A DNA stretch of 64,000 bases, from assembly GCF_013032855.1 (NCBI RefSeq), contig NZ_WQDA01000004.1, forward strand, positions 248,001 to 312,000. The letters are read 5' to 3'. Positions 56,012-64,000 of the stretch are shown one piece after another (the stretch's first letter is position 1; each line of letters begins with the position of its first letter). A program made the position numbers and the translations under genes. The notes under the pieces were generated by a model. It was not told the origin of the DNA and did no database searches. It saw only the letters and a list, made by a program, of their open reading frames with translations. The DNA is from Ruegeria arenilitoris (GTDB taxonomy: Bacteria > Pseudomonadota > Alphaproteobacteria > Rhodobacterales > Rhodobacteraceae).

Positions 56012-56701
56012 TCAGCGTCCGATCGCTTCCTCGGACGCTCGCTTGGCAGCCACCAGTGCCAACAATTGGTCCTTGGTTCGTCCGATATGCGCGGACAGAA
56101 GCGCACAAGCCTGCTCGACCTGTCCATCCCGGGCAAGGCGCAGCAATTCGCGATGCTCTTTGCGGGCCGGTTCGCGTTGTTGCATCACACTGAGATGCAT
56201 TCGGATATACCGGTCCGACTGCAGGCTCACACGGTGCAGCAGCTCGTTGGTCAGGCTTCGGTTCGCGGCCGCATAGAGGGCCGAATGGTACTGGTAGTTC
56301 AGCGCGCCCCACCGGCTGACGTCGTTGGCGTCGTACGACGCCTCCATCTGCTCCAGCAGTTGTTCGCAGCGCGCAAAGTCAGATTGGGTCATCTGCGGAA
56401 TTGCCCGACGGAACAGGTCGGTCTCCAACAGCGACCGCAGGTCGAAGATCTCGCCGATTTCGGACAGGGAATGGCGCGTGACCCGCGCCCCGCGATTGTT
56501 CGTCAGCTGAACCAGTCCTTCGGCATCAAGCTGTTTCAGCGCCTCGCGCACCGGCATGCGCGACACGTCATAGTCTTCGGCCAATGCCTCCTGACGGATC
56601 GTCTCGCCTTCCGCCAGATCACCGCTGAGAATGCGTTCACGCAAGTCGGACGCGATTGCATCGGGAAGGCTTTGACGGGTGATTGCGCGTTTTGCTGCCA
56701 A
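56012..56701 (-). CDS. GntR-family (FadR/FCD) regulator of the hydroxyproline cluster
   Basis: 229 residues from a TTG start at 56701. N-terminal winged HTH (LAEDYDVSRMPVREALKQLD) and C-terminal all-helical FCD ligand domain (LRSLLETDLFRRAIP, then ALNYQYHSALYAAA and a His-containing HLSVMQQ). The frame has no ATG near the correct start, and the TTG leaves the palindrome at 56720-56734 in the leader; the start is therefore uncertain. Divergent from the pyrroline-carboxylate reductase gene and close to the hydroxyproline operon, it likely represses both until substrate binds. Confidence 0.85.
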   Translation of the reverse strand: MAAKRAITRQSLPDAIASDLRERILSGDLAEGETIRQEALAEDYDVSRMPVREALKQLDAEGLVQLTNNRGARVTRHSLSEIGEIFDLRSLLETDLFRRAIPQMTQSDFARCEQLLEQMEASYDANDVSRWGALNYQYHSALYAAANRSLTNELLHRVSLQSDRYIRMHLSVMQQREPARKEHRELLRLARDGQVEQACALLSAHIGRTKDQLLALVAAKRASEEAIGR

Positions 56702-56719
56702 GGGTCTGTCCGCATTTGC

Positions 56720-56734
56720 ATTTTGGATACAAAT
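56720..56734. promoter_or_regulatory. Candidate GntR operator (gntR / reductase intergenic region)
   Basis: ATTTTGGATACAAAT contains a near-palindrome (TTGGATACAA, close to the FadR-subfamily TTGTATACAA type) in the 132-base space between the divergent genes. Its first 14 bases recur before the hydroxyproline operon at 62076-62091 on the opposite strand. Confidence 0.65.
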
Positions 56735-56833
56735 ATCCGCCCCGAGGCGCTTTTCCAACCGCCTATCGGGTTGAACAGGGCTAGGGTTCCCCGCTACCCC
56801 TTTGGCAACCGAGATCAAACCCAGGAACGGAAC

Positions 56834-57850
56834 ATGAGCGAAACGGTACGGCTGACGCCTAAAGAAATGACCGATCTGAGCCTGAAGGTTCTGTCCCATG
56901 TGGGTTATGGCCCCGACCACGCGCGGGCGATCGCGGAACTGCTGACCACCTGCCAAATGGACGATTGCCAGTCGCACGGTCTGTTTCGTCTGTTCATGTG
57001 CGCCCAGACCATGCAGGCGGGCAAGATCGACGGCCATGCGCAGCCCCAGGTCGCCGCCTCGGACAATGCCATCGTGCGCGTCGACGCACAGCGCGGCATG
57101 TCGTTGCTGGCGTTCCAGAAAGGCTTGCCGCGGCTGGTCGAGAAGACCCGCACCCACGGGATCGCGGCCATGGCGATCAAACGCTGTTTTCATTTCTCGG
57201 CCCTGTGGCCCGAGGTGGAGGCCCTGTCGGCCAAGGGGCTTGCAGCCATGGCGATGGTGCCCAGCCATTCCTGGGTGGCCCCTGCGGGGGGCACGCGCGG
57301 CAGCCTGGGCACCAACCCACTGGCCTTCAGCTGGCCCCGCATGGGCAAAGACCCGTTCACCTTCGATTTCGCGACCAGCGCCTTCGCCCGCGGCGAGATC
57401 GAGCTGTACAAGCGCGCGGGCAAACCCTTGCCCGAAGGCGTGGCGATCGACAAAGACGGCAACCCCACGACCGACCCGCAAGCGGCGCTGGACGGCGCGA
57501 TGCTGACTTTCGGCGGCTACAAAGGCTCGGCCCTGTCGATCATGATCGAACTTCTGGCCGGCCCGCTGATCGATGACCTGACCAGCCTGGAGAGCATGGA
57601 GTTCGCCCAAGGCACGGGCGGCGCGCCTTACCACGGCGACATCATCATCGCCTTCGACCCCGACCAGTTCAGCGGCGGGCGACGACAGGCCAACGACGCG
57701 CGGGCCGAGCGCCTGTTTGCCGATATCCTCGATCAAGGCGCGCGCCTGCCGTCACAGCGCCGCTTTGCCGCCCGCGCGCGCAATACCACCCGGGGATATG
57801 CCGAGGTTTCCGCGCAACTGCACCGCGATCTGCTGGCCCTTCTGGACTAG
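56834..57850 (+). CDS. Ldh2/malate dehydrogenase-like oxidoreductase, probable delta-1-pyrroline-2-carboxylate reductase
   Basis: 338 residues of the type 2 malate/lactate dehydrogenase fold. [27 protein letters not shown] and NPLAFSWPR are typical, and SHG includes the conserved His. Members next to T3LHyp dehydratase genes reduce delta-1-pyrroline-2-carboxylate to L-proline with NAD(P)H. AGGAACGGA precedes the ATG at 56834; the frame open from 56006 is antisense to gntR. It converges on the dehydratase gene and overlaps it by four bases. Function by family and context; other 2-oxo/imino acids are possible. Confidence 0.85.
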   Translation: MSETVRLTPKEMTDLSLKVLSHVGYGPDHARAIAELLTTCQMDDCQSHGLFRLFMCAQTMQAGKIDGHAQPQVAASDNAIVRVDAQRGMSLLAFQKGLPRLVEKTRTHGIAAMAIKRCFHFSALWPEVEALSAKGLAAMAMVPSHSWVAPAGGTRGSLGTNPLAFSWPRMGKDPFTFDFATSAFARGEIELYKRAGKPLPEGVAIDKDGNPTTDPQAALDGAMLTFGGYKGSALSIMIELLAGPLIDDLTSLESMEFAQGTGGAPYHGDIIIAFDPDQFSGGRRQANDARAERLFADILDQGARLPSQRRFAARARNTTRGYAEVSAQLHRDLLALLD

Positions 57851-58872
57851 GCACCCCAGGTGTCGCGCAGGCGGTAACCTTGCGGCCAGGGGTCGTCGGG
57901 GTCCAGCATGTGCTGGTGGATGCCGGTGATCCATCCGCGGCCCGAGATCTCGGGCAGGATGGCTGGATGGTCGCCGACATGGGTCGTGCCCAGTATACGG
58001 CCGGCAAACCGCGAGCCGATGATCGACACCGCGTCAAAGCTCTGGCCCGGCCGCATCTGCCCCCGCGCGGCCATCAGCGCCATGCGGGCCGAAACGGCGG
58101 TACCGGTGGGCGAGCGGTCGACCTTGCCGGGCTGGATCGCCACCGCGGATCGGCCGGTCAGGCCGGTTTCTGTTTCGGCAAGCGGTCCGCAGAACGCGCA
58201 GAACGAGATGTGGTTCCAATCCGGGTTTTCGGGATGCGCAAAGCCCAGCTGCGCATTGGCAGCGTCGGTGATCGCCACCCCCAGACGGGCGATGTCGGCG
58301 GCCTCGTCCTCGGTGATGCGCAGCCCCAGCGCCGCGGCGTCGACCACGACGAAACTGTCCCCGCCATAGGCGGTGTCCACCGTCAGGGTTCCCAGCCCCT
58401 CGACCTCGAGCGGCGCGGCGAGGCGGTCGGCAAAGCTGGGCAGGTTCTGGACGTAGATCCGTACTGCCTTGCCGTTGCGGCATTCGGCCCGCACCCGCAC
58501 CAGCCCGCCCGGCGCCTCGAGCGTCAGGTGGGTTTCCGGTTCGGTCATCGGCAGGATGCCCCCGTCCAGCAGCACTGTCGCCACGCATATCGCGTTCGAG
58601 CCGGACATGGGCGGCGTATCCTCGGGCTCCATTATGATGAAGGCGGCGTCGGCATCAGGATGTTTGGGCGGCACCAGCAGGTTGACATGGCGGAACACCC
58701 CGCCGCGCGGCTCGTTCAGCACGAAGTTGCGCAGGGTCTGGTCGCGGGCGATGAAGCTGCGTTGCGCCCAGATCGTGTCGCCGGGCGGCGGGGCGACACC
58801 GCCGACGATCACATCCCCCACTTCACCCTCGGCATGGGCCGAGATCACGTGGATGGTCTTGCTGCTGCGCAT
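57847..58872 (-). CDS. Trans-3-hydroxy-L-proline dehydratase (proline racemase superfamily, Ser/Thr type)
   Basis: 341 residues. In the proline racemase fold the first catalytic position is Ser90 (PPMSGSN) and the second is Thr256 (DRSPTGT), instead of the two cysteines of racemases and epimerases. This replacement is characteristic of trans-3-hydroxy-L-proline dehydratases, which need one base only and release delta-1-pyrroline-2-carboxylate. The product is the substrate of the adjacent reductase. Last gene of the minus-strand operon, seven bases after the oxidase gene. Confidence 0.88.
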   Translation of the reverse strand: MRSSKTIHVISAHAEGEVGDVIVGGVAPPPGDTIWAQRSFIARDQTLRNFVLNEPRGGVFRHVNLLVPPKHPDADAAFIIMEPEDTPPMSGSNAICVATVLLDGGILPMTEPETHLTLEAPGGLVRVRAECRNGKAVRIYVQNLPSFADRLAAPLEVEGLGTLTVDTAYGGDSFVVVDAAALGLRITEDEAADIARLGVAITDAANAQLGFAHPENPDWNHISFCAFCGPLAETETGLTGRSAVAIQPGKVDRSPTGTAVSARMALMAARGQMRPGQSFDAVSIIGSRFAGRILGTTHVGDHPAILPEISGRGWITGIHQHMLDPDDPWPQGYRLRDTWGA

Positions 58873-58879
58873 CCCCCGC

Positions 58880-60118
58880 TCAGAACCGGGTGGCGGCGAA
58901 GGGATCGACCGGGATGGACGGATCGGTGCCGTCGATCAGCGCGCCCACCAGTTCGGCGGTCCCCGCCGACTGGGTCAGGCCCAGATGGCCGTGCCCGAAG
59001 GCGTAGATCAGGTTCGGCGATTTCGAAGACCGTCCGATCACCGGAATGCTGTCGGGCAGCGAGGGGCGGAACCCCATCCACTGCGTCCCGCCTTCGGTCT
59101 TCAACCCCGGTAGGAACTGGCGCGCCTTGTTCAGCAAGGTATCGGCGCGTTTGAAATTGGGCGGCAGGTCAAGCCCGCCCAGTTCGACCGCGCCGCCGAT
59201 GCGCACACCGCCGTTAATCTTGGTGGCCACGAAAGCATGCCGCGAGAAGGCAAGGTGCAGCCGCAGGTCGAACGCGCCCGGCGGCAGGGTCGTGTTATAG
59301 CCCCGCTCGGTCTCGAGCGGGATCCGGTCGCCCACCGTGCGGGTCAGGTGGTGCGACCACGCCCCGGCGGCCACGACCACCTTGCTGGCATCCGCCGCAC
59401 CCTGGTCGAAGCGCACCCAGACGCCCGTGTCCGACAGCTCCAGCGCGCGTACGGGGCGCGTTTCGATCACCCCGCCACGGTCGCGAAACACCTGTGCCAG
59501 ATGCTCGACCCAGCGTTTGGGATCGACGGTATTCCACCAGTGTGGCGTGAACCCGGCATGGGAAAAACGCGGGCTGAGCCCGGGCTGGATCTCGGCGATC
59601 GCTTCGGGGCTTTCCAGCAGATCGAAGGCGATGCCATGCCGGCGACGCAACTCCCACGTGGGCAAGGCGGCGCGGAACTCGGCCGCGCTTTCGTACAACT
59701 GCAACTGCCCGTCGCGCTGCATCATCGCCTCGCCACCCGTATCGGCGATCTGCCGTTCGGTCGCGGCCTGGCACAGGCGCATCAGGTTGGCCTGCGCGGC
59801 GACCAGCGCCTGGTACCGGCTGGGGCGGCTGGCCCGCCAGAACCGCCACATCCACGGCGCGATCTGCAGGGCATAGGCGGGCGGGATCGACAGCGGCCCC
59901 AACGGATCGAGCAGCCATTTCGGGGCCTTTTTCATGATCCCCGGCGTGGCCAGAGGTTCGACCTCGGGGAAGGCGAACGCCCCGGCATTTCCCGCCGAAC
60001 TGCCCGCGGCCACGCCTTCGCGGTCCAGTATCTGAACCGTGTAACCCCGACGCTGCAATTCCAGCGCCGCGCTGATACCAACGACGCCGGCACCTATGAC
60101 GATGACATCTTTCTTCAT
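58880..60118 (-). CDS. FAD-dependent D-amino acid (cis-4-hydroxy-D-proline) dehydrogenase/oxidase
   Basis: 412 residues, DAO/DadA fold. The FAD motif is [20 protein letters not shown] near the N-terminus; [10 protein letters not shown] and [16 protein letters not shown]-like text ([16 protein letters not shown]) at the C-terminus are typical. In this operon it should oxidise cis-4-hydroxy-D-proline to delta-1-pyrroline-4-hydroxy-2-carboxylate. ATGA overlap with the epimerase gene upstream. A broader D-amino acid range cannot be excluded. Confidence 0.88.
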   Translation of the reverse strand: MKKDVIVIGAGVVGISAALELQRRGYTVQILDREGVAAGSSAGNAGAFAFPEVEPLATPGIMKKAPKWLLDPLGPLSIPPAYALQIAPWMWRFWRASRPSRYQALVAAQANLMRLCQAATERQIADTGGEAMMQRDGQLQLYESAAEFRAALPTWELRRRHGIAFDLLESPEAIAEIQPGLSPRFSHAGFTPHWWNTVDPKRWVEHLAQVFRDRGGVIETRPVRALELSDTGVWVRFDQGAADASKVVVAAGAWSHHLTRTVGDRIPLETERGYNTTLPPGAFDLRLHLAFSRHAFVATKINGGVRIGGAVELGGLDLPPNFKRADTLLNKARQFLPGLKTEGGTQWMGFRPSLPDSIPVIGRSSKSPNLIYAFGHGHLGLTQSAGTAELVGALIDGTDPSIPVDPFAATRF

Positions 60119-61050
60119 GTGATCTCTATACCCGAACGGAATGGATCGGCGGGATCAAAAATCAAGCGGCTTTCGGCCATCACGAAAGCCTGACCGGTGA
60201 TCGAGGGGATCACCCCGCCGTTCGGACCCGGCTGATAGGACAGCCTATAGGGGCTGCCGATGACGCTAGCCTGCACGATTTCTTCACCCGGCGCCAAGCG
60301 CCCATCGGCCGCCAGACAGGCCAACCGCGCCGAACTGCCCGTGCCGCAGGGCGAGCGGTCATAGGCGTCATCGGGGCACAGAACGAAGTTTCGGCTGTGG
60401 ACGCCGGAGGCCGGCGCGGTCTCCTGAAAAATCACATGATCGATCGGCTCGCCCGCTTCGCCGCCCACGCCCTGCGCGACCGAGGCCTGCCGAATGGCGA
60501 CGCCCAGATCGGTCAGTTGCCGGATGTTCGCGGGCTCGACCGGCACCGGGCTGGGATCGACGATAAAGAACCAATTGCCGCCATAGGCCACATCACCTGT
60601 AACCGGCCCGAAATCCGGAACCTCGATCGTCACGGCCTGATGCACCCGCCGGCTTTCGATGTTGGTTACTGTCACTGTGTTGGGATCGTGCAGCTCCACC
60701 GTGACCACACCCGCTGGGGTTTCGATCCGGTGGATGCCAACACCGATCCGCCCAAGATGGGCCAGCGTCACGGTCAACCCAATCGTGCCATGCCCGCACA
60801 TGCCAAGCACCGCATCCACGTCGAAGAAGATCACCCCGGTCACGCAGGACGGATCGACCGAAGGCACCAGCAGCGCCCCCACCATCGCTGGCTGACCGCG
60901 CGGCTCCAGCATGACCGAGCGCCAGAACGGGCGGTGCTGGGTCGCCAAAAGCCCTGCGCGTTCGGATAGAGGACCGCTGCCCAGATCGGGCGCGCCGTCC
61001 AGAATCACGCGCGTCGGCTCTCCGCCGGTATGGCTGTCGATCACATGCAC
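60115..61050 (-). CDS. 4-hydroxyproline 2-epimerase (proline racemase superfamily, Cys/Cys type)
   Basis: 311 residues starting from GTG 61050 (M-HVIDSHTGGEPTRV). Both catalytic cysteines are present: Cys85 in GMCGHGTIG and Cys235 in DRSPCGTGSS, with the DSHTGGEPTR opening. This type epimerises trans-4-hydroxy-L-proline to cis-4-hydroxy-D-proline. The start overlaps the upstream stop by ten bases; GTG at 61044 is an alternative. The contrast of Cys/Cys here and Ser/Thr in the paralogue two genes down shows the two have separate reactions. Confidence 0.9.
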   Translation of the reverse strand: MHVIDSHTGGEPTRVILDGAPDLGSGPLSERAGLLATQHRPFWRSVMLEPRGQPAMVGALLVPSVDPSCVTGVIFFDVDAVLGMCGHGTIGLTVTLAHLGRIGVGIHRIETPAGVVTVELHDPNTVTVTNIESRRVHQAVTIEVPDFGPVTGDVAYGGNWFFIVDPSPVPVEPANIRQLTDLGVAIRQASVAQGVGGEAGEPIDHVIFQETAPASGVHSRNFVLCPDDAYDRSPCGTGSSARLACLAADGRLAPGEEIVQASVIGSPYRLSYQPGPNGGVIPSITGQAFVMAESRLIFDPADPFRSGIEIT

Positions 61051-62000
61051 GCGGCAATCACCCCGCCTTGCCTTGACCAGTCTGCAAACCAGGCGCGAAA
61101 CAAGCTGTACTGCTGTTCGCAATAGTTGCGCTGCGCATCGGTCAGCGCGTCAGTTTCGTTGAAGTGCAAGCGGTATTCATCCTCGCCGTTCAGAACCAGA
61201 AGGTGCTTGTAGTACAGAACCAGATCGGGGCCTTCATCGAAACTGGACAGCACGTGGATGGCCTCTGTCAACTCCTGTGCGCGCTGGCGGGCCTCGGCAT
61301 TGCCAGTGGCCGCTTTTTTCGACAAAGCGGTCAGCAGCAGAACCTCTTTGGGCAGTACATTACCGATGCCGGTGATTGCGCCGGTTGCGCCACAGTTGAC
61401 GATGCCATGGTAGACGGCCGTATCGACCCCCACCATCAGCGTCACCTGGTCATCACGGCTGGTGATGTTCTCAGCCGCATAGCGCAGATCGTCCTTGCCA
61501 CCGAATTCCTTGAAGCCCACCAGATTGGAGTGCTCGGCCCGCAGCGCAAAGAAAAGGTCGGCGCGTGTGGCGAATCCATAATACGGACTGTTGTAGATGA
61601 CCGCCGGAATATCCGGTGCCGCCGACAGGATGGCCTTGAAATGGTTGCGCTGCGCCGTGACCGAACTGCCGCGCGACAGGACCCGCGGGATAACCATCAG
61701 CCCAGCTGCACCCACCTTTTGCGCATGCGCCGCGTGTGCCACGGCGGATTGCGTATTGACCGCCCCGGTGCCCACCACGACGGGCAGGCCGGCGCCGATC
61801 AACCGCTCGACCCCTTCCATCCGCTGTTCGTCGGTCAGCAGTGGCCAGTCGCCCATCGACCCGCAGTAGACGACTGCGGACATGCCCGCCTCGATCATCT
61901 GCTGACCCTTTCGCACCAAGGCGTCAAAGTCGGGCTGACGGTCGGGCGTACAAGGGGTCATGAGCGCGGGCATGGTGCCGGTAAAGACGTCGGGTGACAT
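61041..62000 (-). CDS. DHDPS-family lyase, probable delta-1-pyrroline-4-hydroxy-2-carboxylate deaminase
   Basis: 319 residues, dihydrodipicolinate synthase/N-acetylneuraminate lyase fold. AVIYNSPYYGFATRADLFF holds the conserved Tyr and LVGFKEFGGKDD the Schiff-base Lys; the N-terminus is MSPDVFTGTMPALMTP. In hydroxyproline pathways this family deaminates the pyrroline to 2-oxoglutarate semialdehyde. The ATG at 62000 has GGAAAGGA upstream; a start at 62033 is less supported. First gene of the operon (deaminase-epimerase-oxidase-dehydratase). A semialdehyde dehydrogenase is not in the window. Confidence 0.87.
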   Translation of the reverse strand: MSPDVFTGTMPALMTPCTPDRQPDFDALVRKGQQMIEAGMSAVVYCGSMGDWPLLTDEQRMEGVERLIGAGLPVVVGTGAVNTQSAVAHAAHAQKVGAAGLMVIPRVLSRGSSVTAQRNHFKAILSAAPDIPAVIYNSPYYGFATRADLFFALRAEHSNLVGFKEFGGKDDLRYAAENITSRDDQVTLMVGVDTAVYHGIVNCGATGAITGIGNVLPKEVLLLTALSKKAATGNAEARQRAQELTEAIHVLSSFDEGPDLVLYYKHLLVLNGEDEYRLHFNETDALTDAQRNYCEQQYSLFRAWFADWSRQGGVIAACM

Positions 62001-62075
62001 GTGGCCGATCCTTTCCAAGTTGCCCGCGTCCATCGCCGGGCGGTCAGATTTCCTGTCTCAACCCCGCAGTATCGG

Positions 62076-62091
62076 ATTTTGTATCCAAAAT
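62076..62091 (-). promoter_or_regulatory. Candidate GntR operator before the hydroxyproline operon
   Basis: ATTTTGTATCCAAAAT lies 76 bases upstream of the deaminase start. Its reverse complement shares 14 consecutive bases (ATTTTGGATACAAA) with the sequence at 56720, next to gntR. It is a near-perfect palindrome. Confidence 0.65.
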
Positions 62092-62116
62092 CCATAGGAT
62101 TCGTCTGGCAAAAGGA

Positions 62117-62147
62117 AAACGCGCCAGGCAGAGGGCCCGGCGCGTTT
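62117..62147 (-). terminator. Terminator of the iclR-ATPase transcript
   Basis: AAACGCGCC and GGCGCGTTT form a 9-base stem with a 13-base loop. On the minus strand the stem is followed by TTCCTTTTG, so it ends transcription from the ATPase gene 24 bases upstream, before the hydroxyproline promoter. Confidence 0.75.
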
Positions 62148-62170
62148 ACATTTTCCAATTGAACAACGGT

Positions 62171-63229
62171 TCAGCGCAACCGCATCCCGCTTTCCGGGTC
62201 AAACAGCATGGCGCGTTCGGGCCGAACCGAGATTCCGATCCGTTCGCCCGTTTTGCTGCGCTGGTCGTCCCGCTCTTCGACGATCAACTTGTCACCGTTG
62301 GGCGTCAGCAAATAACTGTAGGAGACGCCGCCAAGCGCTTCGGTCAGATCGACGGTACAGGTGTCGCCGGACCGATCCACGGCAATATGTTCCGGGCGGA
62401 TTCCCAGGACCACCTTCTTGGCATCGGTCGGCACGCCATTGGTGACGGGGATCGAGTCCGTCAGAGCCGGGTGGCGCACCGTTCCTTCGACGACATCGCA
62501 ATCCAGAAAGTTCATTGCGGGCGAGCCGATGAACCCCGCCACGAACCGGTTGTCGGGGTCCCGATACAGATCCATCGGAGCGCCCACCTGCTCGATCCGG
62601 CCATCGCGCAGCACCACGATCTTGTCGGCCATGGTCATAGCTTCGACCTGGTCGTGGGTGACGTAGATCATCGTCGCGCCGATCTCCTGGTGCAGACGGG
62701 CGATCTCAACCCGCATTTCCACGCGCAGTTCGGCATCGAGGTTCGACAGCGGCTCGTCGAACAGAAAAACCTCGGGGCCGCGCACGATGGCCCGGCCGAT
62801 GGCGACCCGCTGACGCTGGCCACCCGACAAGGCCTTGGGCTTGCGCTTGAGATACTGGTCCAGTTTCAGGATTTCCGACGCTTCGGCGACCTTCTTGTCG
62901 ATCTCGGCCTTGGGCACACCGTTCATGCGCAGACCAAAGCCCATGTTCTCGGCCACGGACATGTGCGGATACAGGGCGTAGGTCTGGAACACCATCGCGA
63001 CACCGCGCTTGGCCGGGTCCATGTGGGTCACGTCACGCTGACCGATGCGGATTTCACCCTCGGTGGTTTCTTCCAGCCCGGCGATCATCCGCAACAGGGT
63101 GGATTTGCCACAGCCCGACGGCCCGACAAAAACGCAGAACTCGCCGTCCTCGATTTCCAGATCAATGCCGTGAATGACCTGGGTCTGGCCATAACGCTTG
63201 ATTGCGCCCTTCAGGGTAACGCCTGTCAT
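62171..63229 (-). CDS. ABC transporter ATPase, MalK/UgpC family
   Basis: 352 residues. Walker A GPSGCGKST, signature ALSGGQRQR, Walker B VFLFDEPLSNLD and H-loop YVTHDQ form the ABC domain; a C-terminal TOBE domain (about 240-352, VVLGIRPEHIAVD) marks the carbohydrate/glycerol-phosphate-importer class. Partner permease and binding protein are not in the window, so it may serve several importers. The ATG at 63229 overlaps the iclR stop; the longer frame lies inside iclR. Confidence 0.92.
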   Translation of the reverse strand: MTGVTLKGAIKRYGQTQVIHGIDLEIEDGEFCVFVGPSGCGKSTLLRMIAGLEETTEGEIRIGQRDVTHMDPAKRGVAMVFQTYALYPHMSVAENMGFGLRMNGVPKAEIDKKVAEASEILKLDQYLKRKPKALSGGQRQRVAIGRAIVRGPEVFLFDEPLSNLDAELRVEMRVEIARLHQEIGATMIYVTHDQVEAMTMADKIVVLRDGRIEQVGAPMDLYRDPDNRFVAGFIGSPAMNFLDCDVVEGTVRHPALTDSIPVTNGVPTDAKKVVLGIRPEHIAVDRSGDTCTVDLTEALGGVSYSYLLTPNGDKLIVEERDDQRSKTGERIGISVRPERAMLFDPESGMRLR

Positions 63230-64000
63230 GATGCTTGCATCCTGTCCTTGCGGCCCTCGGGGAACCGCCATGCTTCGGCTTCGGACCCGATCTGGTCGGC
63301 CGAACGCCGCACCCGAGGGACCCATTTCTTCAATTGGTCAAAATCCATGCGCTGGGTCGATCCGGTGATCGAGATCGCCCCCAGTACCCGCCCGCCCGAT
63401 GTCAGGATCGGACAGGCCACGCAGATGATGCCGGGCTCGTGCTCTTCATCATCCATGGCGAACCCCCGTTCGCGGATCCGGGCCAGATCCGCCCGCAGCA
63501 CCGCCTCCGAGGTCAGCGTCTTGTCGGTAAAGCGGTGAAAGCTTTGCTGCGAAATCGCTTTGTCCAGCCGGTCGTCATCCAGAAAGGCGAGCATCGCCTT
63601 CCCCACACCGGTGCAATAGGCCGGACCAACCTTTCCGGCCTCGGAATACATCTCGACCGGGTTTTTGGCATTGCGCTTGTCCACATACAGAACCTGACTG
63701 GAATCAAGCTGCGCAAGGTGCACCGTCTCGCCGGTTTCCAGGCTCAGCCCATCCAGGATCGGCCGCGCGATCGGCGCGAGCGAGCTTTGCGTCCAGGCCG
63801 AATGCGCCAGCCGCACCAGCCGCAGCCCCGGCGAATAGGTCTGCCGGTCTGGGTCGTAAGACAACATGCCCTGATTGGTCAGCGACTGCAGAAACCGGTA
63901 CAGGGAAGCCTTGGGAAAGCTGCTGCTTTCCAGCAATTCGGCGAACCGCACAGGCCGGCCGAACGCCGCGACCTGTTCCAGCACGTCACATGCCTTGCCG
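63226..64000 (-). CDS. IclR-family transcriptional regulator (5' end beyond the window)
   Basis: The frame stays open to the window edge, with residues GKACDVLEQVAAFG preceding the HTH as in full IclR proteins, so the start lies beyond base 64000. The visible part holds the winged HTH (FPKASLYRFLQSLTNQGML) and the effector domain (GPAYCTGVGKAMLAFL, GAISITGSTQRMD). It is coupled by ATGA to the sugar-type ATPase, a hint that it regulates that import system. Effector unknown. Confidence 0.92.
   Translation of the reverse strand, partial: GKACDVLEQVAAFGRPVRFAELLESSSFPKASLYRFLQSLTNQGMLSYDPDRQTYSPGLRLVRLAHSAWTQSSLAPIARPILDGLSLETGETVHLAQLDSSQVLYVDKRNAKNPVEMYSEAGKVGPAYCTGVGKAMLAFLDDDRLDKAISQQSFHRFTDKTLTSEAVLRADLARIRERGFAMDDEEHEPGIICVACPILTSGGRVLGAISITGSTQRMDFDQLKKWVPRVRRSADQIGSEAEAWRFPEGRKDRMQAS

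Noticed and set aside
56012-56701. This GntR protein as the biotin regulator BioR
   Set aside because: It lies beside hydroxyproline genes 40 kb from the biotin operon, and its candidate operator (TTGGATACAA type) differs from the BioR box.

Overview
The window looks like chromosome from a Roseobacter-group alphaproteobacterium (Rhodobacterales). The grounds are its GC-rich coding, dense ATGA-coupled operons, a bioBFDAGC biotin operon with an alphaproteobacterial BioR box, an aspT/aspD pair, a cyoABCD quinol oxidase and a GTA/phage-type DUF2793 protein. No rRNA, tRNA, CRISPR array, IS element or integrase was recognised. The genus call is inference; family calls rest on motifs read by eye.

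Layout. 1-6.7 kb: a type I secretion locus (C-terminus of a large exported protein, SapC-like protein, TolC-family lipoprotein, ABC exporter, HlyD-type adaptor), abutting a convergent MsbA-like exporter. 8.7-11.3 kb: a soluble PAS hybrid histidine kinase with an OmpR-type regulator. 11.4-16.7 kb: the complete biotin operon bioB-F-D-A-G-C. 16.8-20.2 kb: aspartate 4-decarboxylase and aspartate:alanine antiporter, a decarboxylation-driven proton cycle. 20.4-26.0 kb: a formylglycine sulfatase/phosphonate hydrolase, then an Mla-type lipid ABC importer. 26.1-28.5 kb: an ECF sigma factor translationally coupled to a membrane-anchored von Willebrand A protein. 28.6-32.9 kb: FMN glutamate synthase-like protein, PoxB-like ThDP enzyme and a paired CrcB/Fluc fluoride channel. 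32.9-38.3 kb: cyoABCD and a lytic transglycosylase. 38.7-44.1 kb: an Opp/Dpp peptide transporter. 44.3-51.6 kb: nucleotide-sugar supply (galU, manC, fcl, gmd, ugd) enclosing a DUF2793 spike-like gene between two terminators. 51.7-55.9 kb: PhyH dioxygenase/LysR pair, a DUF1612-like HTH protein and a second ECF sigma/anti-sigma pair. 56-62 kb: a hydroxyproline catabolic cluster under a GntR regulator. 62.2-64 kb: a MalK/UgpC ATPase coupled to an IclR regulator cut by the window edge.

How genes work together. The hydroxyproline cluster appears to handle both collagen-type isomers. Trans-4-hydroxy-L-proline would pass through an epimerase (Cys/Cys), a flavin oxidase and a DHDPS-family deaminase; trans-3-hydroxy-L-proline through a Ser/Thr-type dehydratase and an Ldh2-family pyrroline-2-carboxylate reductase. 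A 14-base identical sequence lies before the gntR/reductase pair and before the catabolic operon, a good candidate for the common GntR operator. The sugar genes make UDP-glucose, UDP-glucuronate, GDP-mannose and GDP-fucose for an envelope polysaccharide whose glycosyltransferases are elsewhere.
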